Positions 40,103 to 48,935 are shown, numbered from the stretch's first letter. The stretch: 64,000 nt of DNA from Streptomyces venezuelae (GCF_008642355.1 NZ_CP029193.1:5542001-5606000); one strand, 5' to 3'. The notes: a model not told the origin generated them from the sequence alone. A program made the numbers and translations.

Positions 40103-42142
40103 TCACCGGCGGGTGGTGGCGGCGTCCTCCCGTCCGCCGCCACTGGTCCTTCGCACCACGCGCAGCAGATAGTCCTTGCGGTGGAGCGGATCGTGGTCGG
40201 TGCGCTCGCGCGTCGGAACCGTGCCGCCGCGCACGGGCCGGTAGTGGTCGAAGGCGGACTCCAACTCGCCCTCGCCCCGCGTGAGTCCGGGCAGGAGCTG
40301 CTCCAGCGCGTGCACCCGCTGCGCGGGGATGTCCCCCTCCAGCCGGTACGACGCCCCGGCCCCGCCCGTCGTCTGCGTGTGCGGGACGGCGCGCAGCCGG
40401 GCGAGCGCGGGCAGGACAGCGCCGACCGTGTCGGCGGGCACGTCGAGCCGGAAGCGGTGCATCGGCTCGTGCACCTCCGTGCCCGCCGCCCGCAGTGCGT
40501 CCATCAGGACCAGCGGCGTCAGGTGCCGGAAGTCCCCCGCGGTGCTCGACATGCTCTTGTCGAACGTGCCGTGGGCGTGGCTCTGCCGCGGCCAGTATCC
40601 GGCGTGCGTCATCGTGACCGTGCAGTCGGGGACGCGCCAGCCGTGAACGCCCTGGTGGAGCGTCTCCCTGACGGTCTCCTCGACGGCTCGGAAGAACGCG
40701 TACGGCATGGACCCGAGCTCCACGCCGAGCCGGAACTCCACGCCCGCCCCGACCGGCGCGGGCTCCACCCGCAGCCCGACCGTGGCCAGGAACGGATTGG
40801 GGTCCGTGTCGATGACCTCGTGCGCCGCACCGGTGCCGACGACCCGCTCCACGCAGATCGTCGTGGTCTCCCGGAACGTCACGTCGAGCCCGTACTCCTC
40901 GGCGAGCGTCGCCTGGATGACCTCCTTCTGCACCTCTCCGTAGAGCGAGACCGAGACCTCCTGACGGACGTCGTCCTGCCGCAGGTCGATCAGCGGGTCC
41001 TGCTCGGCGAGCTGACCGAGCGCGAGGTGCAGCGCACCGCGGTCGTCGGCGCGCAGCGGGCTGACGACGGTCTCCAGGGTGGGCGGCGTGAAATGCCGCG
41101 CACCGGCCTGGTCCCCTTCGCGCGGTACGCCGATGACGTCCCCGATCCGTACGTCCCCGAGCCCCCGTACCTTCCCGATCTGCCCCGCGCGCACCTCGTC
41201 ACGCGGTACGTCGGCGCCCTGCTCGAAGACGCTGACGCCGGTGACCTTGCCTTCCCGGAGGCGGTCGCGGACGCGGACGGTGCCCGAGAACATGCGTACG
41301 TAGGCGATCTTCTCCCCGGCGGCACCGCGCTCCACCTTGAAGACGCTGCCGGAGGCGGGAGCGTCGGCGTCCCCGCGGCGGGCGGGGAGCAACTCCCTTA
41401 TGCCGCACATCAGTTCAGGTACCCCTACGCCCGTGACGGCCGACCCGAAGAAGACCGGGTGCACGAGGGCGCGACGGGTCTGCCGGGCGAGCTCCGCGCG
41501 GAGCCGGGCGTACGAGAGGGACGCCGGGTCGTCGACGTACGCGGCGAGAAGCGCGTCGTCGTGCTCGGCCAGGAGCTCGGAGAGCCGCGCGCCGAAACCC
41601 TCGTCCCCCTCCGCGAACGGGACGAAGCGTGCGCCGCGCGTGCCGATGCCGGGGACGGACCCCATCGGGACGACGTCGGGCGTCAGACGCTCGGCGATGT
41701 GCCGCAGCACGCCCTCGTACCGTGCGCCGCGGCGGTCCGTCTTGTTCACGAAGACCAGCGTGGGGATGCGAAGCCGGCGCAGCGTCCGCAGCAGGACGCG
41801 GGTCTGCGCCTGCACGCCTTCGACGGCGGACACCACGAGCACGGCCCCGTCGAGCACGCTGAGCACGCGCTCCACCTCGGCGATGAAGTCCGGGTGGCCC
41901 GGGGTGTCGATGAGATTGACGGCCGTGCCGCCGATGCTGAAGGAGACGACGGCGGACTTGATGGTGATGCCGCGCCGCCGCTCCAGGGCGAGCGAATCGG
42001 TCTGCGTGTTCCCGTCGTCGACGCGGCCGACCTCGTCGATGACACCGGCGGCATGCAGGAGCCGCTCGGTCAGGCTGGTCTTACCGGCGTCGATGTGGGC
42101 CAGAATGCCCAGGTTCAGGGTGTGCGGAAGAGGTGATTGCAC
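40103..42142 (-). CDS. Tetracycline-resistance-type ribosomal protection protein (Otr(A)/Tet(M) family)
   Basis: 679 residues from GTG 42142 (GAAGGA lies upstream at a slightly long distance). An EF-G-like GTPase: G1 AHIDAGKTS, G3 DTPGHPDF, G4 NKTD. The EF-G-type domains follow and the closing part matches ribosomal protection proteins (GVHGWRVPDCTVTMTHAGYW, then the domain IV/V region with HRFRLDVPADTVGAVLPAL). These GTPases push tetracyclines off the ribosome. Whether it protects against the product of this cluster, which is not a tetracycline by gene content, or is a general intrinsic resistance gene, is unknown. It converges with the exporter gene with only 5 bases between them. Confidence 0.9.
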   Translation of the reverse strand: MQSPLPHTLNLGILAHIDAGKTSLTERLLHAAGVIDEVGRVDDGNTQTDSLALERRRGITIKSAVVSFSIGGTAVNLIDTPGHPDFIAEVERVLSVLDGAVLVVSAVEGVQAQTRVLLRTLRRLRIPTLVFVNKTDRRGARYEGVLRHIAERLTPDVVPMGSVPGIGTRGARFVPFAEGDEGFGARLSELLAEHDDALLAAYVDDPASLSYARLRAELARQTRRALVHPVFFGSAVTGVGVPELMCGIRELLPARRGDADAPASGSVFKVERGAAGEKIAYVRMFSGTVRVRDRLREGKVTGVSVFEQGADVPRDEVRAGQIGKVRGLGDVRIGDVIGVPREGDQAGARHFTPPTLETVVSPLRADDRGALHLALGQLAEQDPLIDLRQDDVRQEVSVSLYGEVQKEVIQATLAEEYGLDVTFRETTTICVERVVGTGAAHEVIDTDPNPFLATVGLRVEPAPVGAGVEFRLGVELGSMPYAFFRAVEETVRETLHQGVHGWRVPDCTVTMTHAGYWPRQSHAHGTFDKSMSSTAGDFRHLTPLVLMDALRAAGTEVHEPMHRFRLDVPADTVGAVLPALARLRAVPHTQTTGGAGASYRLEGDIPAQRVHALEQLLPGLTRGEGELESAFDHYRPVRGGTVPTRERTDHDPLHRKDYLLRVVRRTSGGGREDAATTRR

Positions 42143-43226
42143 GTACGTCCATGTCCTTCGGAGGAGTGGGGATTCCATTCGCGTGGGACATGCACGAACG
42201 CCGCATTTCCTTCTCCTCCATGGACGACGCCGACCTTCCGCCGACACCACCCAGTCCAGCAACACCCGCCGCCTCCGGCAACTGATTAACGCCGACTCCA
42301 CGGCGGCTCGCCAGGCGCAGCACGAGGGCCGCGTACCCGCAGAGCATCACCACATCGACACCCACCGCCATCCGGTCCATGTCGGCGGCCGTCTCGTCGG
42401 AGGCCAGCGCACCGGCCACCGCCGCCGAGACGCCCATCGCCAGCAGGTTGTTGACCACGTGCAGACCGATCGCCGCCTCCAGGCCCCCCGTACGGACCGT
42501 CAGAACCCCCGCCACCAGTCCGAACACCACGAGGTCCGCGAAACCCCACGGCGTGCCCCAGCCGTGCGCCGCCGCGAACAGCAGCGCCTGCGGCACGAGC
42601 GCAGGCCACGGCGTACGGCACCACGCCCCGACCGCCTGGACGAGCCAGCCCCGGAACACGTACTCCTCCGCCGACGCCTGGAACGGCACCAGCACGCACA
42701 CCATCGCCAGGCCGAGCAGGAAGTCCGGCCACCCCGCCCACTCCGCGCCGCCACCGCCGCCGTCCACGCCGCCGCCCGCCGACTCGGGCAGCAGCATCAT
42801 CACCCCCGACGACGCGCAGACCAGCGGCAGTGCGACGAGGAGACACCACCCCAGCCAACGCCACCGGAGTCCGCCCGCGACCGACGACAGCGTGCCCGCC
42901 GGGCGCCGCTGCGCCCAGCGCGCGGCGAGGAACACCACGGGCGTGAGCAGGGCGAGCGAGAGCAGCGCGCTGCCCGTCTCGCCGATGCCGCCCCACACAT
43001 GGAAGCCGTCCTTGTCCACGGGCCGGTCCAGGACCGCTCCCGCGATCTCGCCGCCCAGCAGCACGGCGACCGCCGCGACGAGCGCACCGGCCAGCACCAG
43101 AGCGGTCCCCGCCAGGGGGCGCCACCAGCGGTGGCGGCCGGTGGCGTGGGCGAGACGGTGATAGGGGAGCGGGGCGTCGGGGAACGGCGGGGGAAGCGGA
43201 GCGTCGGGGAACGGTGTAGCGGTCAT
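42081..43226 (-). CDS. CPBP family intramembrane glutamic endopeptidase
   Basis: 381 residues from ATG 43226 (a further ATG at 43238 is possible). Several hydrophobic helices surround the CPBP/Abi signature EEYVFRG (EExxxR), then FAAAHGWGTPWGF (FxxxH-like) and IGLHVVNN (HxxxN), the three motifs of this Rce1-like protease family. Role in Streptomyces unknown; members process prenylated or signal-type peptides or give phage or bacteriocin immunity elsewhere. The last 21 codons overlap the beginning of the downstream Otr(A)-like gene, so the two may be coupled; the C-terminal tail after the last helix has no family similarity that I recognise. Confidence 0.8.
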   Translation of the reverse strand: MTATPFPDAPLPPPFPDAPLPYHRLAHATGRHRWWRPLAGTALVLAGALVAAVAVLLGGEIAGAVLDRPVDKDGFHVWGGIGETGSALLSLALLTPVVFLAARWAQRRPAGTLSSVAGGLRWRWLGWCLLVALPLVCASSGVMMLLPESAGGGVDGGGGGAEWAGWPDFLLGLAMVCVLVPFQASAEEYVFRGWLVQAVGAWCRTPWPALVPQALLFAAAHGWGTPWGFADLVVFGLVAGVLTVRTGGLEAAIGLHVVNNLLAMGVSAAVAGALASDETAADMDRMAVGVDVVMLCGYAALVLRLASRRGVGVNQLPEAAGVAGLGGVGGRSASSMEEKEMRRSCMSHANGIPTPPKDMDVRAITSSAHPEPGHSGPHRRR

Positions 43227-43332
43227 GGACACCAGCATCCCGGCGGCAACGGCCCCACACGTCGGCCGCCCGCACGATCACGCTCTCCAACCAGAGATAG
43301 AGAGACCCCGCCTCCGTATCATCGAGCCCGAT

Positions 43333-45711
43333 ATGGAGCGAATACGTGACTGGCTGCTGCCCGTCCTGCTGACGGCCCTGCAACTGGCCCACTGGCCGGG
43401 CCGCGCCCTGCGCGAGGACGACGCGGCGGCCGGCGCGGGCCCGCTCGTGGCCGCGTTCGCCGCCGCGGCGGTGCTCACCGCGGGGCTCGCCGTACGCCGC
43501 CGTCGCCCCCTCGTCGCGGCGCTCGCCGTCGAGGCCGCCCTGGTCGCCTGCCTGCCGCTCCCGCTCCCGGAGGACGCGACGCTCGTGCACGGTCTTGCCG
43601 TGCTGATCGCCCTGTACTCGGTCGCGGTGCGGTGCCCCGGGCGGACGACGGCCGTCGTGGGCCCAGTCCTCGCGTGCTGCGAAGGGGTCCGCTCGGCGGT
43701 GCTGCTCGACGCACCGGGGGACGCGGCGGGCGAGGCCGCGGCCAACTGCGTGCTCCTCCTCATCGTCGCGGGCCTCGGCCGCAGCCGCCGCCGCTGGCTC
43801 GCGGGCCGGCGGGCCGCGGCGCGGGAGCTGGCACGGGCCGAGTCCGAACGCGCCCGCGCCGCGCTCACCGAACGCGAGCGCCTCGCCCGCGAACTGCACG
43901 ATGTGAGCGCCCACCACCTCACGTCGGTGGTCGTCACCGCGGACGCGGCGCTGCGGCTCGGCGACCGCAAGCCGGAACTGACGGCGCAGGCGCTGGAGTT
44001 CGCGGCGGCCACGGGGCGCGAGACGACGGCGGCGCTGCACCGTCTGGTCGCCCTGATGCGGACGTCGGCGGCGGACGAGGAGAGTCCCCTCGGCGAACGC
44101 GTCACCGAACTCGCCGCCGGATTCGCCCGCCTGGGCCTGCACCCCGCCGTGCGGGTGGACCCCGCGGCGACACCCCTGACCGGACCGACGGCGGAGGCGG
44201 CCTTCGGGATCATCCGCGAGGCCCTCACGAACGCCCTGCGCCATGCCCCGGGTTCGACGGTACGCATCCACATCCTGTCCACGACGGCGGACGGCACGGT
44301 GGACGTCACCGTGGAGGACGACGGAGCGGCGGCGGACGCCCCCGCCGTGCGGCAGCGACTGGGAGGCGGCCGGGGAACCGTCGGAATGCGGGAGCGGGCC
44401 GACGCACTCGGCGGCACGCTCACGGCAGGACCGCGCCCGGACGCTGCGGGTTGGGCGGTCCAAGCCCACTTGCCGGGAACGACGAGCCCCCTGCACCCAC
44501 GGGCTGCGGGCCACGACGCCCCATACCCGCAGGCTGCGGGCCACGGTGCCCTGCGCCGACAGGCCGCGGGCCACGGTGGCCTGCGCCGCCGACAGGCCGC
44601 GGGCGACGGCGCCCCACATCAGCAGCCTGTGGGCCGCGGCGCCCTTGACCCGCTTGCTGTGGGCCACGGTGATTCGTACGCGCGGGCTGCGGGCGGTGGC
44701 GGTCCGCGAGAGCGGCCCGCGGGCCATGACGCCCTGCACCAACGGGCTGCGGCCGACGGTGCCCCGCTTCAGCAGCCCGTCGGCCACGGCGCCCCGCGCC
44801 GGCAGCCCGTGAGCCCGCTCGCCCTGTCCCCGCACGTCGTGCGCCGCACCACCCTGCCCCAACGCGTCCTGCGCCACCCCGCCCTGAGCGGTCTCGACCT
44901 GTCCGACGGGGCCGTTGCCGTCGCCGTCGCCGCGCTGCCGGTCTTCGCCGTCGTCGTCGACGAACCCTCCGCCGTCGGACTCGCCTGCGGTCCCGCCGTC
45001 GCGCACGCGCTGCCGCTGCTGTGGCGGCGGCAGGCCCCCTGGGCGGTGCTCTGCGCCGTGCTCGCCACGGCCTGGCTCGCCCCGCTCGGACTCGCGTTCG
45101 GACTGGTCTCGGCCGACGTGGGCCTGTGCCTGGTAGTTGCGGGGGCCGTCGCGGAGTGCGTCGCCGTGTACGCGGTGGGGGCGTTCGCCGGGCCCGCGCG
45201 GGTCACCTGGCCCGTCATGGTCGCCGGGTCCGCGGGCCTGAGTCTGTCGTGTCTCGCCCTCGCGGCGGCCGACGGCATGACGGAGATGGAGCGGGGCGGC
45301 GGCATCGGGCTCCTGCTGTTCCTCGCCGCCGTCGTCGGCACCGCGTTCCTGCCGCCGATGGCGGCGTTCTGGGGGCTCGGCGCCGCCGTACGGTCCCGGC
45401 GCGAACGCGTCGAAGCCTGGGAGGACCACGCACTCACGGCCACGGTGTGGGCGGCGGTCGCCGAGGCGCACGAGGAGCGGCGCCGCATCGCCGCGGAACT
45501 CCGTGCCCAAGTCCTGCGGCACGCCGACGCCGTGGTCGCACGCGCCGAGGCGGGCGACCTGGACGGCGTCGCCGCGGAGGCGCGGGCGGGGCTCGCCGCG
45601 ATGCGCGAACTGCTGGCCGCGCTGCGCGAGGTGACGTCCCCCGGTGGCGCGGCAGCCGAGTGCGCCGCCACGACGGAGCGGAAGACATCCCCTCAAGGAG
45701 CCCTCACATGA
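43333..45711 (+). CDS. Tandem LuxR-type histidine kinase with decapeptide-repeat linker
   Basis: 792 residues from ATG 43333. First half: about four membrane helices, then a HisKA_3 dimerisation domain with ERLARELHDVSAHH (His189), and a HATPase (EALTNALRHA, VEDDGAA, GTVGMRERA). Second half: ten tandem decapeptides, about five to six more membrane helices, then a helical part EERRRIAAELRAQVLRHA in which the HisKA_3 pattern is kept but the phospho-His position is Arg/Ala, and no second ATPase domain. This looks like an in-frame fusion of two sensor kinases of the same family, the second decayed. The stop overlaps the response regulator start (ATGA). Confidence 0.88.
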   Translation: MERIRDWLLPVLLTALQLAHWPGRALREDDAAAGAGPLVAAFAAAAVLTAGLAVRRRRPLVAALAVEAALVACLPLPLPEDATLVHGLAVLIALYSVAVRCPGRTTAVVGPVLACCEGVRSAVLLDAPGDAAGEAAANCVLLLIVAGLGRSRRRWLAGRRAAARELARAESERARAALTERERLARELHDVSAHHLTSVVVTADAALRLGDRKPELTAQALEFAAATGRETTAALHRLVALMRTSAADEESPLGERVTELAAGFARLGLHPAVRVDPAATPLTGPTAEAAFGIIREALTNALRHAPGSTVRIHILSTTADGTVDVTVEDDGAAADAPAVRQRLGGGRGTVGMRERADALGGTLTAGPRPDAAGWAVQAHLPGTTSPLHPRAAGHDAPYPQAAGHGALRRQAAGHGGLRRRQAAGDGAPHQQPVGRGALDPLAVGHGDSYARAAGGGGPRERPAGHDALHQRAAADGAPLQQPVGHGAPRRQPVSPLALSPHVVRRTTLPQRVLRHPALSGLDLSDGAVAVAVAALPVFAVVVDEPSAVGLACGPAVAHALPLLWRRQAPWAVLCAVLATAWLAPLGLAFGLVSADVGLCLVVAGAVAECVAVYAVGAFAGPARVTWPVMVAGSAGLSLSCLALAAADGMTEMERGGGIGLLLFLAAVVGTAFLPPMAAFWGLGAAVRSRRERVEAWEDHALTATVWAAVAEAHEERRRIAAELRAQVLRHADAVVARAEAGDLDGVAAEARAGLAAMRELLAALREVTSPGGAAAECAATTERKTSPQGALT
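44503..44805 (+). repeat. Ten tandem decapeptide (30-bp) repeats in the histidine kinase gene
   Basis: Ten consecutive units with consensus [AP][AV]GHGAxxxQ; one unit has an extra Arg. They lie between the ATPase domain and the second membrane block. The sequences differ enough for selection to be acting on the peptide pattern (Gly-His core) more than on the DNA. The many His residues are notable for a possible metal-binding or hinge role. Confidence 0.85.
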
Positions 45712-46418
45712 CCGACCCCGCCCCCGCCCCCATCCGGGTGATGGTCGTCGACGACCAGGCCGTCGTCCGCGCCGGATTCGCCGCGATCGTCGACGCGGAA
45801 CCGGACCTCCACGTGGTGGCCGAGGCGGCGGACGGCGCCCACGCCGTGCAGCTCGCGTCCGAGCACGCCCCGGACGTCGTCCTGATGGACATCCGCATGC
45901 CCGGCATGGACGGCCTGACGGCGACCCGCCTGCTCACGACCGCCGCCCCCGCCACCGGCACCCCGCGCGTCCTCGTCCTGACCACCTTCGACCAGGACGC
46001 GTACGTCCACGACGCCCTGCGCGCCGGCGCCTCCGGGTTCCTCCTGAAGGACGCGCTGCCCGAGGAACTCCTCGCGGGCATCCGCATCGTGGCCTCGGGC
46101 GAGGCGATGCTCGCCCCCACCGTCACGCGCCGCCTCATCGACGCCTTCGCCGGCACGACGCCCGCCCCGACGGCCGTCCCGCACCCCGAAGCCCTGGAGT
46201 CCCTCACGCCCCGCGAGCGCGAGGTCCTGACCCTGGTGGCCGCGGGCCACACCAACGCGGAGATCGCCGACGCCCTCGGCGTCACCACCGGCACGGTGAA
46301 GTCACACGTCAACGCGGTCCTCGGCAAACTGGGGCTGCGCGACCGCGTGCAGGCCACGATCCTCGCGTACGACCTGGGCCTGGCCAGACCACGGACGGCC
46401 GCACCACGGACGGGGTGA
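45708..46418 (+). CDS. NarL/LuxR family response regulator
   Basis: 236 residues from ATG 45708 (AAGGAG at 45695-45700). Receiver domain with the acidic pocket VVDD, phospho-acceptor Asp in VVLMDIRMPGMDG, and conserved Thr and Lys (VLTTFD, FLLKD). The LuxR helix-turn-helix follows: LTPREREVLTLVAAGHTNAEIADALGV and the recognition helix GTVKSHVNAVLGKL. Partner of the tandem kinase with which it overlaps by 4 bases. Targets are unknown; the divergent CPBP/Otr(A) pair is a nearby candidate. Confidence 0.95.
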   Translation: MTDPAPAPIRVMVVDDQAVVRAGFAAIVDAEPDLHVVAEAADGAHAVQLASEHAPDVVLMDIRMPGMDGLTATRLLTTAAPATGTPRVLVLTTFDQDAYVHDALRAGASGFLLKDALPEELLAGIRIVASGEAMLAPTVTRRLIDAFAGTTPAPTAVPHPEALESLTPREREVLTLVAAGHTNAEIADALGVTTGTVKSHVNAVLGKLGLRDRVQATILAYDLGLARPRTAAPRTG

Positions 46419-46423
46419 AACGC

Positions 46424-46462
46424 CGACAGCACCCGGCTCCGCGCGGATGCCGGGTGCTGTCG
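46424..46462. terminator. Bidirectional terminator between the response regulator and sodN
   Basis: Perfect 14-base arms CGACAGCACCCGGC (46424-46437) and complement (46449-46462); the 11-base centre is itself able to pair. It serves the converging response regulator and sodN transcripts. Confidence 0.85.
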
Positions 46463-46494
46463 TGCACGCTGGAAGAACTGACGCGGCGCGTCAG
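46424..46494 (-). ncRNA. Candidate sodN 3'-UTR-derived small RNA (s-SodF-like)
   Basis: In Streptomyces coelicolor a small RNA processed from the sodN 3' UTR represses the iron superoxide dismutase mRNA (established for that species). Here the sodN 3' region has the same build: a first palindrome CTGACGCG-C-CGCGTCAG spans the stop codon (46478-46494). It is followed by an unpaired pyrimidine-rich stretch (RNA sense GTTCTTCC) able to pair with a purine-rich ribosome binding site, and then by the strong terminator stem. The sodF gene is not in the window, so pairing cannot be tested. Confidence 0.35.
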
Positions 46495-46886
46495 GCCTTC
46501 TTCGTCTCCCAGAAGATCTTGTCGATCTGGGCGATGTAGTCGAGCGCCTTCTGGCCCGTGGCCGGGTCGGTCGAACCCTTGGCGGCCGAGAGGGCCTTCA
46601 GGGTGTCGTTGACCAGCTGGTGCAGCTCCGGGTACTTCTCGAAGTGCGGGGGCTTGAAGTAGTCGCTCCACAGCACCGAGACGTGGTGCTTGGCGAGCTC
46701 GGCACGCTGCTCCTTGATGACCACGGCGCGCGCCTGGAAGTGCGCGTCGTCGTTGGCGGCCATCTTCTCCTGCACGGCCTTGACCGACTCCGCCTCGATG
46801 CGGGCCTGGGCCGGGTCGTACACGCCGCAGGGCAGGTCGCAGTGCGCGCTGACCTTCACCTTGGGGGCAAACAGGCGGGTGAGCAT
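46491..46886 (-). CDS. sodN: Nickel superoxide dismutase
   Basis: 131 residues. After a 14-residue leader (MLTRLFAPKVKVSA) comes the nickel hook HCDLPCGVYDP: His1, Cys2 and Cys6 of the mature enzyme bind nickel once the leader is cut off. The length and the helical remainder are those of Streptomyces NiSOD, which removes superoxide in the cytosol as a hexamer. A GAGGAGG ribosome binding site precedes the ATG. It is divergent from the processing protease gene sodX. Known regulation in Streptomyces is nickel-dependent through Nur; no Nur box was recognised with certainty here. Confidence 0.98.
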   Translation of the reverse strand: MLTRLFAPKVKVSAHCDLPCGVYDPAQARIEAESVKAVQEKMAANDDAHFQARAVVIKEQRAELAKHHVSVLWSDYFKPPHFEKYPELHQLVNDTLKALSAAKGSTDPATGQKALDYIAQIDKIFWETKKA

Positions 46887-47030
46887 GTTGCTGTCCTCCT
46901 CGTGATCGTCTTCTCAGGTGGGACATTACTCCGTGAGAGACGGGTTTTCGCGAGGGCCCCCATGGGCTTAGGACAAAAGTCCAGGGTCAGACTGGGACTG
47001 GTGGAGGATAGGACCGGGGAGGTGCCGGTG

Positions 47031-47465
47031 ATGCCGGAGCTGTCGCAGGAGAGCGAGCGCGGGAGGGCCCTCGTGCCGTGGGGCGCCGCGGAGGTGACGG
47101 GCCCTTCGATGGTGCCGACGCTGCACCACGGGGACCGGCTGCTCGTGCAGTGGGGGGCGCGGGTGCGTCCGGGTGACGTGGTGGTCCTTCGCCACCCCTT
47201 CCAGCAGGACCTCCTCGTGGTCAAGCGGGCCAAGGAGCGACGCACGGGCGGCTGGTGGGTGCTCGGCGACAACCCGTTCGCGGGCGGCGACAGCACGGAC
47301 TACGGAGTCGTCCCCGATGAACTCGTCCTCGGGAAGGTCCGGTTCCGCTACCGTCCGCCGGCGCCGGGTCGCCGTTCGCCGTTCGCGGCGGCGCGCTGGG
47401 CGCTGGGCGCGGTGCGGCCGGTGTTCGCGGAACGCTCCGTCTCCAGACGCTTGCGGGCACGGTAG
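47031..47465 (+). CDS. sodX: Nickel-type superoxide dismutase maturation protease (S26 family)
   Basis: 144 residues from ATG 47031 (GGGAGG 8 bases upstream). Signal-peptidase-like fold with the nucleophile Ser26 in GPSMVPTL and general base Lys65 in LLVVKRAK, then the GDNPFAGGDSTDYG box. It removes the SodN leader to expose the nickel-binding His. The gene is divergent from sodN, as is usual. Its last 118 bases overlap the end of the convergent CGNR gene on the other strand. Confidence 0.95.
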   Translation: MPELSQESERGRALVPWGAAEVTGPSMVPTLHHGDRLLVQWGARVRPGDVVVLRHPFQQDLLVVKRAKERRTGGWWVLGDNPFAGGDSTDYGVVPDELVLGKVRFRYRPPAPGRRSPFAAARWALGAVRPVFAERSVSRRLRAR

Positions 47466-47998
47466 GCGGCGACGTTGGCACGGGTCGCGCAGCGGTCCGA
47501 GCAGTAACGCCGGGAGCGGTTCGTCGACGTGTCGAGGTAGGCGTTGCGGCACGGCGCCGCCTCGCACAGGCCGAGGCGGTCCACGCCGTGCTCGGTGAGG
47601 TGGAAGGCGAGGCCCATCGCGGCGATCGCGGCGTACCCGGCCGTCGCGTTCGAGGGATGGTCCGCCAGGTGCAGGTGCCACAGCGGGCGGTCGTCGTCGT
47701 CCCGGTGGTCGTGGCCCGAGATCTGCGGGCTGACGGGGAACTCCAGGAGCAGTGAGTTCAGCAGGTCGACCGCGAGGGTCTCGTCGCCACCGTCCGCCGC
47801 CTCGAAGACGGCCCGGAGCCTGGCCCGCACGGACCGGAAGCGCGTCACGTCGGAGTCCGTGGCGCGGCGGGCCATCTGCGTGCTCGGCCCGAACAGCTCC
47901 CTGATCGCCTCGACGGACGTCAGCGTGTCCTTGTTGCGGCCCGGCTCCTCGCTGTTGACCAGGCGTACGGCGTAGTCCGAGTAATAGGCCAGTTCCAC
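47348..47998 (-). CDS. CGNR zinc finger protein (ABATE domain)
   Basis: 216 residues from GTG 47998 (AAGGA 7 bases upstream). The N-terminal ABATE domain (about 1-140) is followed by the CGNR zinc finger: CEAAPCRNAYLDTSTNRSRRYCSDRCATRANVAAYRARK (key Cys pairs C-x4-C and C-x3-C with YCSDRCATRANV). This is a putative stress-linked transcription regulator family of actinobacteria; no target is known. The extreme C-terminus overlaps sodX on the opposite strand and is low-complexity. Confidence 0.9.
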   Translation of the reverse strand: MELAYYSDYAVRLVNSEEPGRNKDTLTSVEAIRELFGPSTQMARRATDSDVTRFRSVRARLRAVFEAADGGDETLAVDLLNSLLLEFPVSPQISGHDHRDDDDRPLWHLHLADHPSNATAGYAAIAAMGLAFHLTEHGVDRLGLCEAAPCRNAYLDTSTNRSRRYCSDRCATRANVAAYRARKRLETERSANTGRTAPSAQRAAANGERRPGAGGR

Positions 47999-48099
47999 TT
48001 GTAGTCCTTACGAGGGCGGGCTAGGGTCATTCCCATCGGCCGGTAATGGCCGATTGCGGTACCAGGGTATTACGTGTCTGACGTACTGGAGGGCTTCTG

Positions 48100-48885
48100 A
48101 TGACGGAAACGGGGACCGGAACCGATGCCGGCGCCGCGCTCGGCACCGACTGGCGCGCCTGGCAGGACAGCTGGGACCGGCAGCAGCAGTGGTACCTGCC
48201 CGACCGCGAGGAGCGATTCCGGATCATGCTCGACATGGTCGAGGCCACGGTCGGCACCGCGCCGCGCGTCCTCGATCTGGCGTGCGGTACGGGAAGTATT
48301 ACGGACCGGCTGCTCAAGAGGTTCCCGGACGCGACGAGCGTCGGCGTCGACCTCGACCCCGCGCTGCTCACCATCGCGGAGGGCACCTTCGCCGGGGACG
48401 ACCGGGTCACCTTCGTCACCGCCGACCTGAAGGACCCGGACTGGACCGCGGCGCTGCCGCACGACTCGTACGACGCCGTGCTCACCGCCACCGCCCTGCA
48501 CTGGCTCTTCAGCGAGCCGCTCGCCGCGCTCTACGGCCAGGTCGCCGGGCTCGTCCGCGACGGCGGCGTCTTCATGAACGCCGACCACATGCCCGACCCC
48601 GCGACGCCCCGCATCAACGCCGCGGAGAGCGCCCTGCGCCACCGGCAGATGGACCGCGCCAAGGCGGAGGGCGTCCTGGACTGGAAGGAATGGTGGCAGC
48701 TCGCCGCCCAGGACCCCGTCCTCGCAGGCCCCACCGCCAAGCGCTTCGAGATCTACGGGGAGCACGCGGACGGAGACATGCCCTCGGCGGAATGGCACGC
48801 ACGGACGCTGCGCGAGGCGGGCTTCGCGGAGGCGCGGCCCGTCTGGGCCTCGCCCTCTGACGCGGTGGTTCTCGCTCTCAAGTAG
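48100..48885 (+). CDS. Class I SAM-dependent methyltransferase
   Basis: 261 residues. SAM-binding motif I VLDLACGTGSITDRL near residue 57, acidic residue after strand 2 (GVDLDP), motif III region SYDAVLTATALHWLF. Typical of the UbiE/trans-aconitate methyltransferase-like fold (methyltransferase domain 25/12). The WEDW-type N-terminus (DWRAWQDSWDRQQQWY) is a helix cap over the active site. Substrate unknown. It stands alone between the CGNR gene and a strong terminator. Confidence 0.85.
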   Translation: MTETGTGTDAGAALGTDWRAWQDSWDRQQQWYLPDREERFRIMLDMVEATVGTAPRVLDLACGTGSITDRLLKRFPDATSVGVDLDPALLTIAEGTFAGDDRVTFVTADLKDPDWTAALPHDSYDAVLTATALHWLFSEPLAALYGQVAGLVRDGGVFMNADHMPDPATPRINAAESALRHRQMDRAKAEGVLDWKEWWQLAAQDPVLAGPTAKRFEIYGEHADGDMPSAEWHARTLREAGFAEARPVWASPSDAVVLALK

Positions 48886-48894
48886 GCCATCGAC

Positions 48895-48935
48895 GGAAGG
48901 GGCGGTACGGATCAGTGATCCGTACCGCCCCTTCC
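48895..48935. terminator. Bidirectional terminator, 20-bp stem
   Basis: GGAAGGGGCGGTACGGATCA (48895-48914) is followed after one base by its exact complement (48916-48935). It serves the methyltransferase gene and the converging ABC transporter operon. Confidence 0.88.

Noticed and set aside
42143..42301. Longer N-terminus of the Otr(A)-like protein up to 42301
   Set aside because: The extra residues are Arg-rich with no family similarity and overlap the CPBP gene; GTG 42142 matches the usual start just before the LNLGILAHIDAGKTS segment.
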